Under the pieces are notes generated by a model that saw nothing but the letters and a program-made list of their open reading frames with translations, was not told where the DNA came from and did no database searches. A program made the position numbers and the translations under genes. Below are positions 42,120-51,653 of a DNA stretch of 64,000 bases, one piece after another. This stretch comes from Anaerolineales bacterium UBA3499 (GTDB lineage: Bacteria; Chloroflexota; Anaerolineae; Anaerolineales; UBA11657), in contig DFQC01000046.1 of the NCBI GenBank assembly GCA_002377585.1, forward strand, positions 1 through 64,000. Reading direction: 5' to 3'. Within the stretch, counting starts at the first letter, position 1. Each line of letters opens with the position of its first letter.

Positions 42120-43321
42120 TTGGATTCGGATATTTTATCGTACATGTCCTGCAAAGTTGGATTTGTCGGAGCATAAGGTTCCCACCAATCTAGTATATCT
42201 ATACTGGTATTATCCCGCACACCTGCAAGCCACTCGTTAAAGGCAAGCATTCTTCTTTGGTCAATAACGCCTGATGGTAATGGTCTAACGTCCCGTTCGA
42301 CAATTTTTACTATGTGCAGCCCAAACTGTGTTGCCACCAACTCGCTTACTACTCCCTCTTCTGCATCAAATATAACTTGCTCAAAACTATTAACCATCTG
42401 ACCTCTCGCGATCCAGCCCAAGTCTCCACCCATATTAGCATTAGACTCATCATCAGAGAACTGCATCGCTAATTCATCAAAATCCTCGCCATCTAAAGCA
42501 CGAGCCAGAACACCTGCAGCTTCATCCAGATTATCCAAGGACAGCAATATATGCTTTACATGCACTTGCTCTTCCTCTGGATAAGTCTGCTCCTGTCCTA
42601 TGACACCACGCAATTTTTCAGTACGCAGTTTACTTGCGAACAACGATCTAAATGTATCTTCACTCATTCCAGTATCAACTTGTATTTCATCCATATAATT
42701 ATTGTAATTTTCCTGATATGCACTTATGGTATATGGAGTTGCAGTTGGAGATTGTGTATTTGAAGTCTGAGTAGCACTAATTATGTCTTCAGTTTCGACA
42801 CTAGATGAAGAGATGTCTGTTCCACCCGCTTGATAACCAAAAAATATCTTTATAGCATCCTCAATTTCATCTTCAGTAAGAACAATATTACGCACACGCG
42901 ATTCATTAATAATTAAGTACATGTTGATCAATTCATCCATAATACTCTTGCTCAGTACAACAGGATTTTTCAGTTCTTGATCAATCTGATCCAGCAAATC
43001 CTGTACTTGGTTTCGCTGGTCTCCCGAATATTGCAGAATATCTAAATAGGAAATATATTGATTTAACATCTGCGATCGTCTGTAACGAGTATGCTGCTGT
43101 AGTAACTCCAGAGAAATTTCATGCTCACCGACAGTGGCAACTGTTTTTTGAGGAATAATCCAGTATTTTTCTACAATACCATATCCGAGCAATCCTACTA
43201 AAATGACCGCTACTGCGGCTGTTGCAGACAGCAGCCACGTCCTAAGTACGCGGTCGCGACTAGCCCCACTTACACTCCGTCGAGATGATTCCCCGGGTCT
43301 TCGACCCGTTTTACTACTCAT
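42116..43321 (-). CDS. membrane-anchored parvulin-type peptidyl-prolyl isomerase (PrsA/SurA-like)
   Basis: 401-aa foldase for exported proteins. A basic N-terminus and one transmembrane helix (about 28-50, LLSATAAVAVILVGLLGYG) lead into a SurA-N-like helical region (about 60-240) with a low-complexity Ser/Thr insert near 175-195. A rotamase domain (about 250-345) has HVKHILLSLDN, GGDLGWIARGQMVNSFEQ and TQFGLHIVKI. It sits downstream of rpsF-rpsR, with 30 bases after rpsR, and may be read on the same message. The gene converges with smc; a 19-bp duplication covers its stop codon. Confidence 0.88.
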   Translation of the reverse strand: MSSKTGRRPGESSRRSVSGASRDRVLRTWLLSATAAVAVILVGLLGYGIVEKYWIIPQKTVATVGEHEISLELLQQHTRYRRSQMLNQYISYLDILQYSGDQRNQVQDLLDQIDQELKNPVVLSKSIMDELINMYLIINESRVRNIVLTEDEIEDAIKIFFGYQAGGTDISSSSVETEDIISATQTSNTQSPTATPYTISAYQENYNNYMDEIQVDTGMSEDTFRSLFASKLRTEKLRGVIGQEQTYPEEEQVHVKHILLSLDNLDEAAGVLARALDGEDFDELAMQFSDDESNANMGGDLGWIARGQMVNSFEQVIFDAEEGVVSELVATQFGLHIVKIVERDVRPLPSGVIDQRRMLAFNEWLAGVRDNTSIDILDWWEPYAPTNPTLQDMYDKISESK

Positions 43322-43351
43322 ATTAATTAATGTGAATTAGATGAGTTATAT

Positions 43352-43603
43352 CTAAATCCAACTGCCTCGGTCAAAAGCTAATAGAGCCATATGTCTAGCA
43401 CGTTTTATGGCAATGGCAACCATACGCTGGTGACGTGCACAAGTTCCCGTACGCCTGCGTGGCCGTATTTTACCCTCTGGATCAATTTGTCTCACTAGAA
43501 CATCAAGATTTTTGTAATCCAACTCAGTAACCTTGTCGGCACAGAATTGACATACACTTGGTCTCCGATTATATGCCCTGCTAGAACCACGATAAAATGC
43601 CAT
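43352..43603 (-). CDS. rpsR: 30S ribosomal protein S18
   Basis: 83-aa ribosomal protein. RRPSVCQFCADK (C18/C21), KIRPRRRTGTCARHQR (C55/H58) and AIKRARHMALLAF fit S18 of the cysteine-containing type that may bind zinc. The start overlaps the rpsF stop (TAATG), so S6 and S18, which bind the ribosome together, are made from coupled genes. Confidence 0.96.
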   Translation of the reverse strand: MAFYRGSSRAYNRRPSVCQFCADKVTELDYKNLDVLVRQIDPEGKIRPRRRTGTCARHQRMVAIAIKRARHMALLAFDRGSWI

Positions 43604-44052
43604 TATAAGGACTCCCCTTCATTTTTTTCGTCCAGTGATTGATCCGGTAATCCATCTGAAACTTGATCACTTTCAGTAATTTCTTCTAATGTGCTAGTTG
43701 ATGGGACTGATTCAGATACATTACTGTAAGAATCAGTTGAAGGTGACTTTTGCTCAACTTGTACAGGCACATCCGATTTGATTATCATAAACCGTAATAT
43801 ATTCTCATTTAAACGCAACTGTTGCTCGACTTCGGCTGGCCCAGATGGCGAAAGGCTTGCATACCAAGAGATATAATGCCCTTCTCTCTTTTTCTTGATA
43901 TGGTATGCCATCTTACGCAAACCTCTGTCATCTGTCAGAACGATTTCTCCTCCAGAAGATGATATCCAACCCTGTATAGTCTCCTGCATAGCAGGCAAGG
44001 ATGTATCGTCAAGATCTGGACTTAATATGACCGCAATTTCGTAATTTTTCAA
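43603..44052 (-). CDS. rpsF: 30S ribosomal protein S6
   Basis: 149-aa ribosomal protein with a TTG start: the ribosome site AGAGGTG lies 8 bases upstream and the coding begins KNYEIAVILSPDLDD, the usual S6 N-terminus. A longer frame to 44214 adds 54 residues unlike S6 and should be ignored. The core ends near ILRFMIIKSDVPV, about residue 95, and is followed by a Ser/Glu/Asp-rich tail of about 50 residues. No ssb lies between rpsF and rpsR, in contrast to the common rpsF-ssb-rpsR order. Confidence 0.93.
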   Translation of the reverse strand: MKNYEIAVILSPDLDDTSLPAMQETIQGWISSSGGEIVLTDDRGLRKMAYHIKKKREGHYISWYASLSPSGPAEVEQQLRLNENILRFMIIKSDVPVQVEQKSPSTDSYSNVSESVPSTSTLEEITESDQVSDGLPDQSLDEKNEGESL

Positions 44053-44086
44053 TGTAAATTCACCTCTTTCCTCGGTATATACCCCT

Positions 44087-44108
44087 TTATTATCCTGGAT
44101 GATAATAA
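44087..44108. other. small hairpin in the rpsF leader
   Basis: TTATTATC (44087-44094) and GATAATAA (44101-44108) form an 8-bp stem with a 6-base loop about 35 bases upstream of the rpsF start. It could be part of an autoregulatory leader of the S6/S18 genes, but it does not clearly show the known S6:S18 binding motif. Confidence 0.3.
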
Positions 44109-44250
44109 CTAGGAGTGGAAAGCGAGAAGTGTCATCCTGCTCGCAGGACAACAGTCTACCACAACGACTAATTCTTGTAAATATAAATAAATGATTGCAC
44201 CTAGCGCAAAACAAAAATACAACTTATCGGTCACAATATACCGAAGATTA

Positions 44251-47200
44251 TTAATTGATGTTTGTAGGAAGTGCGAAGTAGAAAGTACTGCCTTGGCCGA
44301 GTTGACTCTCAAGCCATACTCGTCCACCATGGCGTTCAGCAATCGATTTCACAAATGACAAACCTAAACCACTCCCAACAGAATCAGTATCTTGTTGACC
44401 ATAAACACGATAAAACTTCTCAAAAAGTCGGTCCTGGTCTGCACGTGATATACCAATCCCATCATCTGCTACAGATATTTCTACTTCAGAGTTTCTCATC
44501 TGCACATTGACTTGTACAGAACCTCCAGCAGAAGTGTACCGCAGTGCATTGTCCAACAAATGTCTAATAGCCCTACCTAGCATACTTGTATCTCCTGAAA
44601 TCAACTCAATACTATTTCCCACTGAACATACAAGCTGTATACCTCTGGATACTGCAACTGGTTTAATTTCTTCTATCTGATTCTGAACTATCTTTCTTAC
44701 ATCTAAATCTTGCACACTTGATCCGACATCAGATTCTATACGATGCAAGTCAAGTACATCTTCTATCAAATTGCTCATCTGCTCAACTCCAGCTGCAATC
44801 TTTTCCGCAAATTCACTTTGGCGACTGTTAAGTTTTCCAACCATTGGCAACATAGTAGAATAGCCTTGCATTAGAGCCAGAGGACCTTTTAAGTCATTGC
44901 TAACTGCTTCAATTGCATCCGTCTTCTGCTGATCTAGGTCTTTAAATTCCGTTACATCACGCAGTACAGCTAAACGACCAAGAATTGACCCGTCCTGACG
45001 GACAATGGAAGATGTTGATCCAGAAAAAGTACGACCATCTGGTAAGTTGATCTCATGGGATGATGTTCGTTCATCACTTGAATGAAGTGCTACAGCTAAC
45101 TGCGGTTGATGAATAATTTCATTAATGCGTCTTCCAACAATTTCCTTATCCCTCAAACCGAAAATATCTTCTGCAGCAGGATTCACTAGTACTAAACGCA
45201 GCCTGGGATCTGTAACAATAATGGCATCAGGAGTTGCTGTTAAGATAGCATCAAGCTGTTGCCGACCACCCTCACTGGCTTCGAACAATCTAGCATTTGC
45301 TACAGCAACTGCAGCTTGACCAGCTAGAGTCATCAACAAATCTGATTCGGACCTAGAGAAAATGTGTGGGATACTGTAGCCCAACCACAGTACTCCAATT
45401 AAACTGGTTTCATGTTGTACAGGTAACGCTATTATTGCCTGTAAAGGATAATTGCCTGAGCTAATATCTAGAACTGCCCGTGCACGTGATACGTTCTCTA
45501 TAGCTATAATCTGACCGCTATTCTCGACCAATTCAAATATGTTGTCGTCAAAAAAACTCATATCATCGGATGCGGAACCAGCAGCATAAGATTGCACATT
45601 GGCATTTCTGCCATTAAAAGACTTCAGAAGCAAACGTGCGCCTACAGCATCAGTTACACTCAATGCACCATCTAATATTGGGGGAAGACATTCATCCAAT
45701 TCGAGGCTGCCTGCCACAGAACGCGAAGCGTCTAATAAAATGCTAAGTTCATCAACTTGAGAACGCACACGAGTTCGCATGCGTTCGAACGCCTCACCTA
45801 GTCTACCAACCTCATCAGGACCATCTATATCAACAGTATCCGACAAATTTCCTTCTGTGATCTTTTCTGTAGCAGCTGCTAACAATCCTAGCGGCAGTGT
45901 GAGGCGACTGCTTATTGCCAATAGCAACAGAATTCCTATCGCTCCAACAGCCAACAATAACAGAGTGAGCGGACCTGAAATTTCAGTGGTCTGCACCAAC
46001 ACTGACGAATAAGGTACTTCAATGACTATCTTCCAAGGATAGTCCTGAACAGGCAGATAATAAATTAACCTTCTTAACCCATCGTCATCACGGTCACTAT
46101 ATGCTAAACCGGTAGATGAGGATGTCGTAAGTGTCTCGGCTTTGAAATCTGGTTGCCACACTTCTTGCACCAAATTCGTATCGGGATGATAAATGATACG
46201 GTCTTGCTCATCAGTGATAAACCCTATACCTGAACCAACCAATAGACCTTGCAAGCTTTTAATCGCAGGAATCATAAGTGGACTGGTCACTATATTAGCT
46301 CTACCAAGCAATACCCCAAATAATACACCAGAGTTTGGTTCAATTACTGGAGATACAAATGATACTAGCACAGGAGCACCTCTCTGATTTGGAAACACAA
46401 GCTCATGACCTGATTGACGTTCTTGGAGCCCATTTTGCACCGCAACGATCTCTCCAGCAGTTAATCCAAGTAAATCCACATCACTTTCGGGATATCCTGT
46501 CACAGGCCTGCCAAATGTGTCAAAGAATACTAATTGATTGAAATAAGGTATCCTACTAATACCCTGAGACAAATGCTTCATTCTATCCGCAATGTCTTGT
46601 TCATATAAACTCGGGTCACTAGACAAATCCAATACTAATCTCTCGCCTGTGCGAATAAAAAATGGAACAACATCCGCAGCATTTTTGGCATCCCGTGTCA
46701 TTTGATCAACTACTAATTCAGTGGCTGCATTAGAAACTATGCGAGTGTTGGCCCAAAAAAGTACGCCAATGCCAAATATGGTCATTGGCAAAAATGCAAA
46801 CAACAATCTCCGATTAAGATTTGTAGCGTAAGGAGGTATTCTACGAGGAGTACGATTGAACCAACGAGAGGGAGCCATTCTACGAGCAAGTTCACCCACT
46901 AGGCCAGCCAAGAAAAGATTAATAAATAATGAAGGTGCTCCACCTGCCCATACAGTCGCAAGCAAATCTGGTTGAGCCAAACCCTTTGGACCAGTATCCA
47001 ATATTAGATAGGCAAGTTGCAGAGGCCATATAAGAAATCCCGCAACCAAGACAGCTGGAATAGGATTACGAGTGATCATAGGTAGTCTTCCAATGTAATC
47101 TTGTCGCATTAAAAAAGTTACTATAGCTGCCACCATCGCCCATTCCAAAATAGTGAATAAGTATAATCCGTGCCAAAGGGAATGAACTAAACTACCACTA

Positions 47201-47526
47201 AGGCCTAGTAAAATAGAACATCCGTATCCCCACCAACCAGCTGCGAGTACTATAGGTACATATGCTAAGGGAGTCACATTATTAATGAATCCAAGCGAAC
47301 CAAAATCCAATAAATTGTATCCTTTAGGAATTGAAAATTGAGGTATAACTGCAACCGTTACTGACAAAAATAGAAGTAGTAGGAATACCCGAAGAGCACG
47401 AGCACTCATGCTCATAAAGTTAGAGCGCCTGCGGTACAAACTAAATCCAATTGCCAAAATGCCGGCACACAAAACAAGAGTACCAGGCCACCATGCTGGC
47501 AGATGTAACTGCGGAGAAAAACTCAT
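44251..47526 (-). CDS. multidomain sensor histidine kinase with Asn in place of the H-box His
   Basis: 1091-aa membrane sensor. It has about seven N-terminal helices (1-260), an extracytoplasmic Cache-like sensor (about 285-515) between further helices, a HAMP segment (about 545-600), a GAF domain (about 620-770), a PAS domain (about 780-890) and a kinase core. The ATP-binding domain is intact: N-box RHLLDNALRYT, DDGIGI and GSGLGLSF. The dimerisation helix, however, reads VSNDLKGPL with N877 (codon AAT) where VSHDL is expected, so it lacks the phosphate-accepting histidine. It may be a pseudokinase or heterodimer partner, or carry a mutation. No response regulator is adjacent. ATG 47526 is used rather than TTG 47532. 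Confidence 0.88.
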   Translation of the reverse strand: MSFSPQLHLPAWWPGTLVLCAGILAIGFSLYRRRSNFMSMSARALRVFLLLLFLSVTVAVIPQFSIPKGYNLLDFGSLGFINNVTPLAYVPIVLAAGWWGYGCSILLGLSGSLVHSLWHGLYLFTILEWAMVAAIVTFLMRQDYIGRLPMITRNPIPAVLVAGFLIWPLQLAYLILDTGPKGLAQPDLLATVWAGGAPSLFINLFLAGLVGELARRMAPSRWFNRTPRRIPPYATNLNRRLLFAFLPMTIFGIGVLFWANTRIVSNAATELVVDQMTRDAKNAADVVPFFIRTGERLVLDLSSDPSLYEQDIADRMKHLSQGISRIPYFNQLVFFDTFGRPVTGYPESDVDLLGLTAGEIVAVQNGLQERQSGHELVFPNQRGAPVLVSFVSPVIEPNSGVLFGVLLGRANIVTSPLMIPAIKSLQGLLVGSGIGFITDEQDRIIYHPDTNLVQEVWQPDFKAETLTTSSSTGLAYSDRDDDGLRRLIYYLPVQDYPWKIVIEVPYSSVLVQTTEISGPLTLLLLAVGAIGILLLLAISSRLTLPLGLLAAATEKITEGNLSDTVDIDGPDEVGRLGEAFERMRTRVRSQVDELSILLDASRSVAGSLELDECLPPILDGALSVTDAVGARLLLKSFNGRNANVQSYAAGSASDDMSFFDDNIFELVENSGQIIAIENVSRARAVLDISSGNYPLQAIIALPVQHETSLIGVLWLGYSIPHIFSRSESDLLMTLAGQAAVAVANARLFEASEGGRQQLDAILTATPDAIIVTDPRLRLVLVNPAAEDIFGLRDKEIVGRRINEIIHQPQLAVALHSSDERTSSHEINLPDGRTFSGSTSSIVRQDGSILGRLAVLRDVTEFKDLDQQKTDAIEAVSNDLKGPLALMQGYSTMLPMVGKLNSRQSEFAEKIAAGVEQMSNLIEDVLDLHRIESDVGSSVQDLDVRKIVQNQIEEIKPVAVSRGIQLVCSVGNSIELISGDTSMLGRAIRHLLDNALRYTSAGGSVQVNVQMRNSEVEISVADDGIGISRADQDRLFEKFYRVYGQQDTDSVGSGLGLSFVKSIAERHGGRVWLESQLGQGSTFYFALPTNIN

Positions 47527-47790
47527 TGGCAATATATCAAAGTCGACTTCATACGCACATACATTAAGTCATATAAATTAAGACGTATAAAGATTCGTAG
47601 GCGACACAAATGTGATTATAGCATCTAGACAAATGTTGAAGATATTCATAAAACCGCATAAATCTCGACATACTTTAGTCATCAGCGAATTGATTGCTAA
47701 AATAATTTATATATTATTGTGAATTATGCGTATACTTATCAAATCTTAATCATGATTCTGCATGATAATAATATCTAACAAGGAACTAAT

Positions 47791-48546
47791 ATGGCCACGA
47801 TTACTATACTTGGGTGTGCCTATGCTATACCAAACTCTACACACGAGGTCACTCATTTCGTAATTCAAGGAAATGCAACAGGTATATTGATTGATTGTGG
47901 TTCCAATCCAACAGTACGTCTTGAGCAAGCTAACATATCATATGATTCCATCACAGATTTGATATTAACTCATTTCCATCCTGACCACATAAGCGGAGCA
48001 CCTCTCATGCTAATGAATATGTGGCTGCTAGGTAGAAAGAAACCATTACGTATACATGGTCTGGCACACTGCCTAGATAATTTGACGAAATTGATGCAAG
48101 CTTACGAATGGGATAAATGGCCTGATTTTTTTCCTGTAGAGTTCCATCAAGTACCAAGCATCAAGCAAGCACCAGTACTAACTAACGACGAATTTTCGAT
48201 ACAGGCGTCTCCAGGCAATCACATGGTACCGGTAATCGGACTTAGAATCAAAAACAACATTAATCAGCGTGTTCTTGGTTATTCTGCAGATACCGAGCCT
48301 GATGATGCAATCATCAGGCTAGTGTCTGGAGCTGACATATTGATTCACGAAGCCACAGGCAAGTTTCCTGGACATAGTAGTGCCAAACAAGCTGGTGAGG
48401 TAGCTCATCTCGCTAAAGTAGGTTCTCTATATTTGATACATTACGATGTGCATAAAGCACAACCTTCAAAATTAACTGCATCAGCGCAGAGACAATTCAC
48501 AGGTCCTGTCAAACTAACATTTGATTTCATGCGAATCGCATTCTAG
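47791..48546 (+). CDS. metallo-beta-lactamase-fold hydrolase
   Basis: 251-aa soluble enzyme of the RNase Z-like branch of the metallo-beta-lactamase fold. The metal motif is LTHFHPDHISG (about 59-69), with further ligands in GNHMVP, the DTEPDD loop (GYSADTEPDD) and LIHYDVH. A ribosome site, AAGGAA, is present. Members include tRNA 3'-endonucleases, phosphodiesterases and aryl sulfatase-like enzymes; the lack of the exosite arm suggests it is not a true tRNase Z. The divergent neighbour is the histidine kinase gene; the downstream genes lie on the opposite strand. Confidence 0.8.
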   Translation: MATITILGCAYAIPNSTHEVTHFVIQGNATGILIDCGSNPTVRLEQANISYDSITDLILTHFHPDHISGAPLMLMNMWLLGRKKPLRIHGLAHCLDNLTKLMQAYEWDKWPDFFPVEFHQVPSIKQAPVLTNDEFSIQASPGNHMVPVIGLRIKNNINQRVLGYSADTEPDDAIIRLVSGADILIHEATGKFPGHSSAKQAGEVAHLAKVGSLYLIHYDVHKAQPSKLTASAQRQFTGPVKLTFDFMRIAF

Positions 48547-48568
48547 ATCAGCAATCAATATAGCGACC

Positions 48569-49519
48569 TTAGATGTCCAAAAGCACCTTTAATACGCCCC
48601 TCTGCTTAGATAATGCAAAAGCATCCAATCCACCGCCTAAAGGATATCGAGCATGAATTAGATCCTCCACCTCAACCTGCTTGTTAATTAACAATTCCAA
48701 CGCTAAATCAAATGGTCCACACCGCGAACCGATTAATGTGATTTCGTCTACGACCAGTTCCGAAACATCTAGGGTCAAATTACTAGCATATGTGCTTTTC
48801 ATCACCAAAGTGCCTTGCGGTCGCAAAGAACGACAAGCGATACTAAATCCATTCGGACTACCTGTACACTCAACTGAAATGTCAAACATACCTTTAGGTA
48901 TTTCATCTACACTACCTGTCTTTATACCTTTATTGGATAGTAAATCCAAGTTAGTTTGATTACGGTCAAACACATGCAACTCACATCCCGTCAACGCTAA
49001 AGATCTAGCAATCAATTGTCCCAATTTGCCGGCTCCCAGTACCATAACACAATCAGTTTTATTTATTATAAGTTGCGATTGTATTTGAAGTGCAGCTGCT
49101 AAAGGCTCGGTAAATGTAGCGTGATCTAGCGATAATGTTGGAGGTATAACATGTAAATTTTCGAGAGGTATAGTCATGAATTCAGCGAAAGCACCATCAC
49201 GATTTTTAATACCCAATACAGTGCGATTGATACAATGAGTACGTCTATTATTTAAACAATTTGTACACTTACCACAAGCTACATTTATTTCTCCAACCAC
49301 ATGTTGACCGATCAATTCGTCAGGACCTTCATGTACCAGCCCAACGAATTCATGACCTAGCACACCAGAAAATGCGTAATAGCCACGTGTAAGGCTAAGA
49401 TCCGTATTACATATTCCTGCTCTTAGAACACGTATTAAAACCTCATTTTCCAGCGGAACAGGGACTGGAACATCATCTCGTATATACAAATCTCCATTTT
49501 CTAACCAAATTGCATGCAT
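48569..49519 (-). CDS. zinc-dependent alcohol dehydrogenase (MDR family)
   Basis: 316-aa medium-chain dehydrogenase/reductase, on the short side (about 340-350 is usual). The catalytic zinc ligands are in GICNTDLSL and GHEFVGLVHEG, the structural zinc cysteines in CGKCTNCLNNRRTHC, and the Rossmann part has MVLGAGKLGQLIARSLAL with VFDRNQTN for NAD binding. The ribitol/threonine dehydrogenase type is possible; substrate unknown. It is encoded just downstream of mutL on the same strand, with 27 bases between, and ends close to the convergent beta-lactamase-fold gene. Confidence 0.88.
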   Translation of the reverse strand: MHAIWLENGDLYIRDDVPVPVPLENEVLIRVLRAGICNTDLSLTRGYYAFSGVLGHEFVGLVHEGPDELIGQHVVGEINVACGKCTNCLNNRRTHCINRTVLGIKNRDGAFAEFMTIPLENLHVIPPTLSLDHATFTEPLAAALQIQSQLIINKTDCVMVLGAGKLGQLIARSLALTGCELHVFDRNQTNLDLLSNKGIKTGSVDEIPKGMFDISVECTGSPNGFSIACRSLRPQGTLVMKSTYASNLTLDVSELVVDEITLIGSRCGPFDLALELLINKQVEVEDLIHARYPLGGGLDAFALSKQRGVLKVLLDI

Positions 49520-49546
49520 TGTTTAGCTTAGGTCCTACTTACATTG

Positions 49547-51262
49547 TTATCTTGACCGCCCAAATTGATTTCTGATGGAACCCAAACTAAAGTGGATCAT
49601 CGTCGGTCTTCCATGTGGACAAGTGCCTGGAGATTTACAACCCTCCAAATTACGTAACAAAGCTACTTGCTCATCATATGAAAGAACCTTACCTGCCCGA
49701 ACTGCAACTAACCTACAGACTCGCTTTATGATTTCATCTTCAGACCACTGTGGAACCCCATGTATATCATCACCTCGAAACTTTACTATGCTCATTAGAA
49801 ATTGTTCCATATCGGACAAATCTACCATAGCAGGTACTGCCCGAACAATAAAACTGTCATTACCAAAATTATCAATATCAAAACCTAAAGATGTCAGTTT
49901 ATCCAAATTCTTGCTTAGTATCTCTGAATCTTCAGCAGATAATTGTAGAGTAAAGCCTTGCAACAACATTTGGGATCTCACTTTGTCCATTTTTGCAGCA
50001 TCAACATATTCCTCATATAGGATTCTCTCATGTGCAGCATGCTGATCAATCATATAAACACCATCTGGTCCTTCAGCAAGAATAAATGTAGCATTGGTTT
50101 GTCCAATAACTCGAAGTACAGGCATCTCCATGCCAGACAGTCGGCTATTTATTAGTGTATCTTCTGTAACCGGATATTCATAGTTTTTGTTGCTAGAATC
50201 TGACTCTGACCAACTAGATCTTTGAGAAAACGTTTCACCAACTACTGTTGACTTAATCACGCCCGATTTAGAAACACCATCTAACAATGTACGACGAACC
50301 GCTTTTTCTACTGCTCGAAAAACGATATTCTTGTCAACAAAACGTACCTCTGATTTAGTTGGGTGCACATTTACATCAATTGTTGATGGTGGAACAACTA
50401 AAGATATAATGGCAATTGGGTACCGACCTGTCATCAACATTGTGTGATAAGCTCGAATCACAGCAAAATTTAATTGTGCATCGGATATAAGTCTACCATT
50501 TACAAAAAAGATAATCTCTTGCCGATTGGATCGACTCAAATCCGGACTGCTAACTAATCCACTTACAGCAACTCCGTCTTGCTCTACTTCACGAATATCT
50601 ATCATATTTTCTGCCACACCAGTTCCATATACAGATGCGATAACATCCAACAAATTGTCGTTTCCATATGTGCGAAACCCTTTTCTATTGCCAGATATAT
50701 ATCTGAAACGTATATGAGGATAGGCCATCGCATACTTAGATACAATCCTCTTTATAAGACTCCGCTCTGTGGATTCTGATTTCAAAAACTTCAACCTGGG
50801 CGGAACATTGTAGAATAGATTATCAACTTGAATCACTGTCCCTGGTGGCACTCCAACACTTTTTCTGCCTTTGACTACGCCATCTACTAACTGCAAACTG
50901 ACACCAGTTTCCTCACTTGAAGATCTTGTAACTAATTCGACTCGACTGATAGCAGCAATAGACGCAAGAGCCTCACCACGAAAACCTAGTGTTAGGATAC
51001 TTTCCAAATCTGCCTCGGAATCAAGCTTGGAAGTCGCATGCCTAGCAAACGCCAATTCCACTTCACTAGTAGGAATGCCACTCCCATCATCTGAAACTTT
51101 TATTTGACCAAGACCACTTCCTAAAATTTCTATCCCCACACTTCGAGCACCAGCGTCAACTGAGTTTTCTAATAGCTCTTTCACTACCGAAGCAGGTCTT
51201 TCTACAACCTCTCCAGCTGCGATTTTAGATATTACAGAAGCTTTCAGTATTGCAATAGACAC
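49547..51262 (-). CDS. mutL: DNA mismatch repair protein MutL
   Basis: 571-aa mismatch repair protein with a GTG start. The GHKL ATPase domain has KIAAGEVVERPASVVKELLENS and the LTLGFRGEALASIA motif, and PTIDVNVHPTKSEVRF ends it. The C-terminal dimerisation domain carries the endonuclease motif DQHAAHERILYEE and the zinc site CPHGRPTM, so the protein probably nicks DNA as in most bacteria without MutH. TACAAT lies 6 bases before the GTG and no Shine-Dalgarno is seen, suggesting a leaderless mRNA. MutS is not in this window. The divergent neighbour is the small membrane protein gene. Confidence 0.95.
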   Translation of the reverse strand: MSIAILKASVISKIAAGEVVERPASVVKELLENSVDAGARSVGIEILGSGLGQIKVSDDGSGIPTSEVELAFARHATSKLDSEADLESILTLGFRGEALASIAAISRVELVTRSSSEETGVSLQLVDGVVKGRKSVGVPPGTVIQVDNLFYNVPPRLKFLKSESTERSLIKRIVSKYAMAYPHIRFRYISGNRKGFRTYGNDNLLDVIASVYGTGVAENMIDIREVEQDGVAVSGLVSSPDLSRSNRQEIIFFVNGRLISDAQLNFAVIRAYHTMLMTGRYPIAIISLVVPPSTIDVNVHPTKSEVRFVDKNIVFRAVEKAVRRTLLDGVSKSGVIKSTVVGETFSQRSSWSESDSSNKNYEYPVTEDTLINSRLSGMEMPVLRVIGQTNATFILAEGPDGVYMIDQHAAHERILYEEYVDAAKMDKVRSQMLLQGFTLQLSAEDSEILSKNLDKLTSLGFDIDNFGNDSFIVRAVPAMVDLSDMEQFLMSIVKFRGDDIHGVPQWSEDEIIKRVCRLVAVRAGKVLSYDEQVALLRNLEGCKSPGTCPHGRPTMIHFSLGSIRNQFGRSR

Positions 51263-51330
51263 ACTTGGATTGTATCATTTTCAAAACAAACGATTAAGAA
51301 TAGATTGCACTCACATGTAATCCAGCGCGG

Positions 51331-51336
51331 TATAAT
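51331..51336 (+). promoter_or_regulatory. -10 box near the start of the small membrane protein gene
   Basis: TATAAT 11 bases before the ATG at 51348. Transcription would start about 5 bases before the codon, with no room for a Shine-Dalgarno. Confidence 0.55.
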
Positions 51337-51347
51337 CACGGTCACAT

Positions 51348-51653
51348 ATGCAAACTAACTCTTTGGATCTACTTCAATGGGACATTGTGTTCCTACTTGC
51401 CTTAGCTACAACTGCTATTTTATTTTTATTCTTTCGAGTAGAAAAAAAAGCCAGATGGATTTCTCTGGTATTTTTGGTAATACCAGTATGCTCACTTATG
51501 TATAGACTGTCGCAATGGCGTATGCAGATACCTGAATTGAGAATGGGGTTACTATGTGGAACCATAGTGTATTGGATCTGGCACTTATTGTATGGTCGTA
51601 AAATTCCACTGCCTTCAAGTGACAATATAAAGGTATGGGGGCAAGATGATTAA
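51348..51653 (+). CDS. small membrane protein, unknown function
   Basis: 101-aa hydrophobic protein, with three predicted membrane helices (about 12-30, 36-52 and 63-82) separated by short basic loops (FRVEKKARW, YRLSQWRMQ), and a polar end (KVWGQDD). I recognise no family. Its last 8 bases overlap the start of the S41-like lipoprotein gene, so it is translationally coupled to it and may help its membrane role. The near-leaderless promoter before it probably drives both. Confidence 0.6.
   Translation: MQTNSLDLLQWDIVFLLALATTAILFLFFRVEKKARWISLVFLVIPVCSLMYRLSQWRMQIPELRMGLLCGTIVYWIWHLLYGRKIPLPSSDNIKVWGQDD

Noticed and set aside
43290..43315. CGGGTC/GACCCG hairpin with a short T-run on the plus strand
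   Set aside because: It lies inside the coding start of the foldase gene, with no plus-strand transcript ending there; only a chance terminator-like structure.
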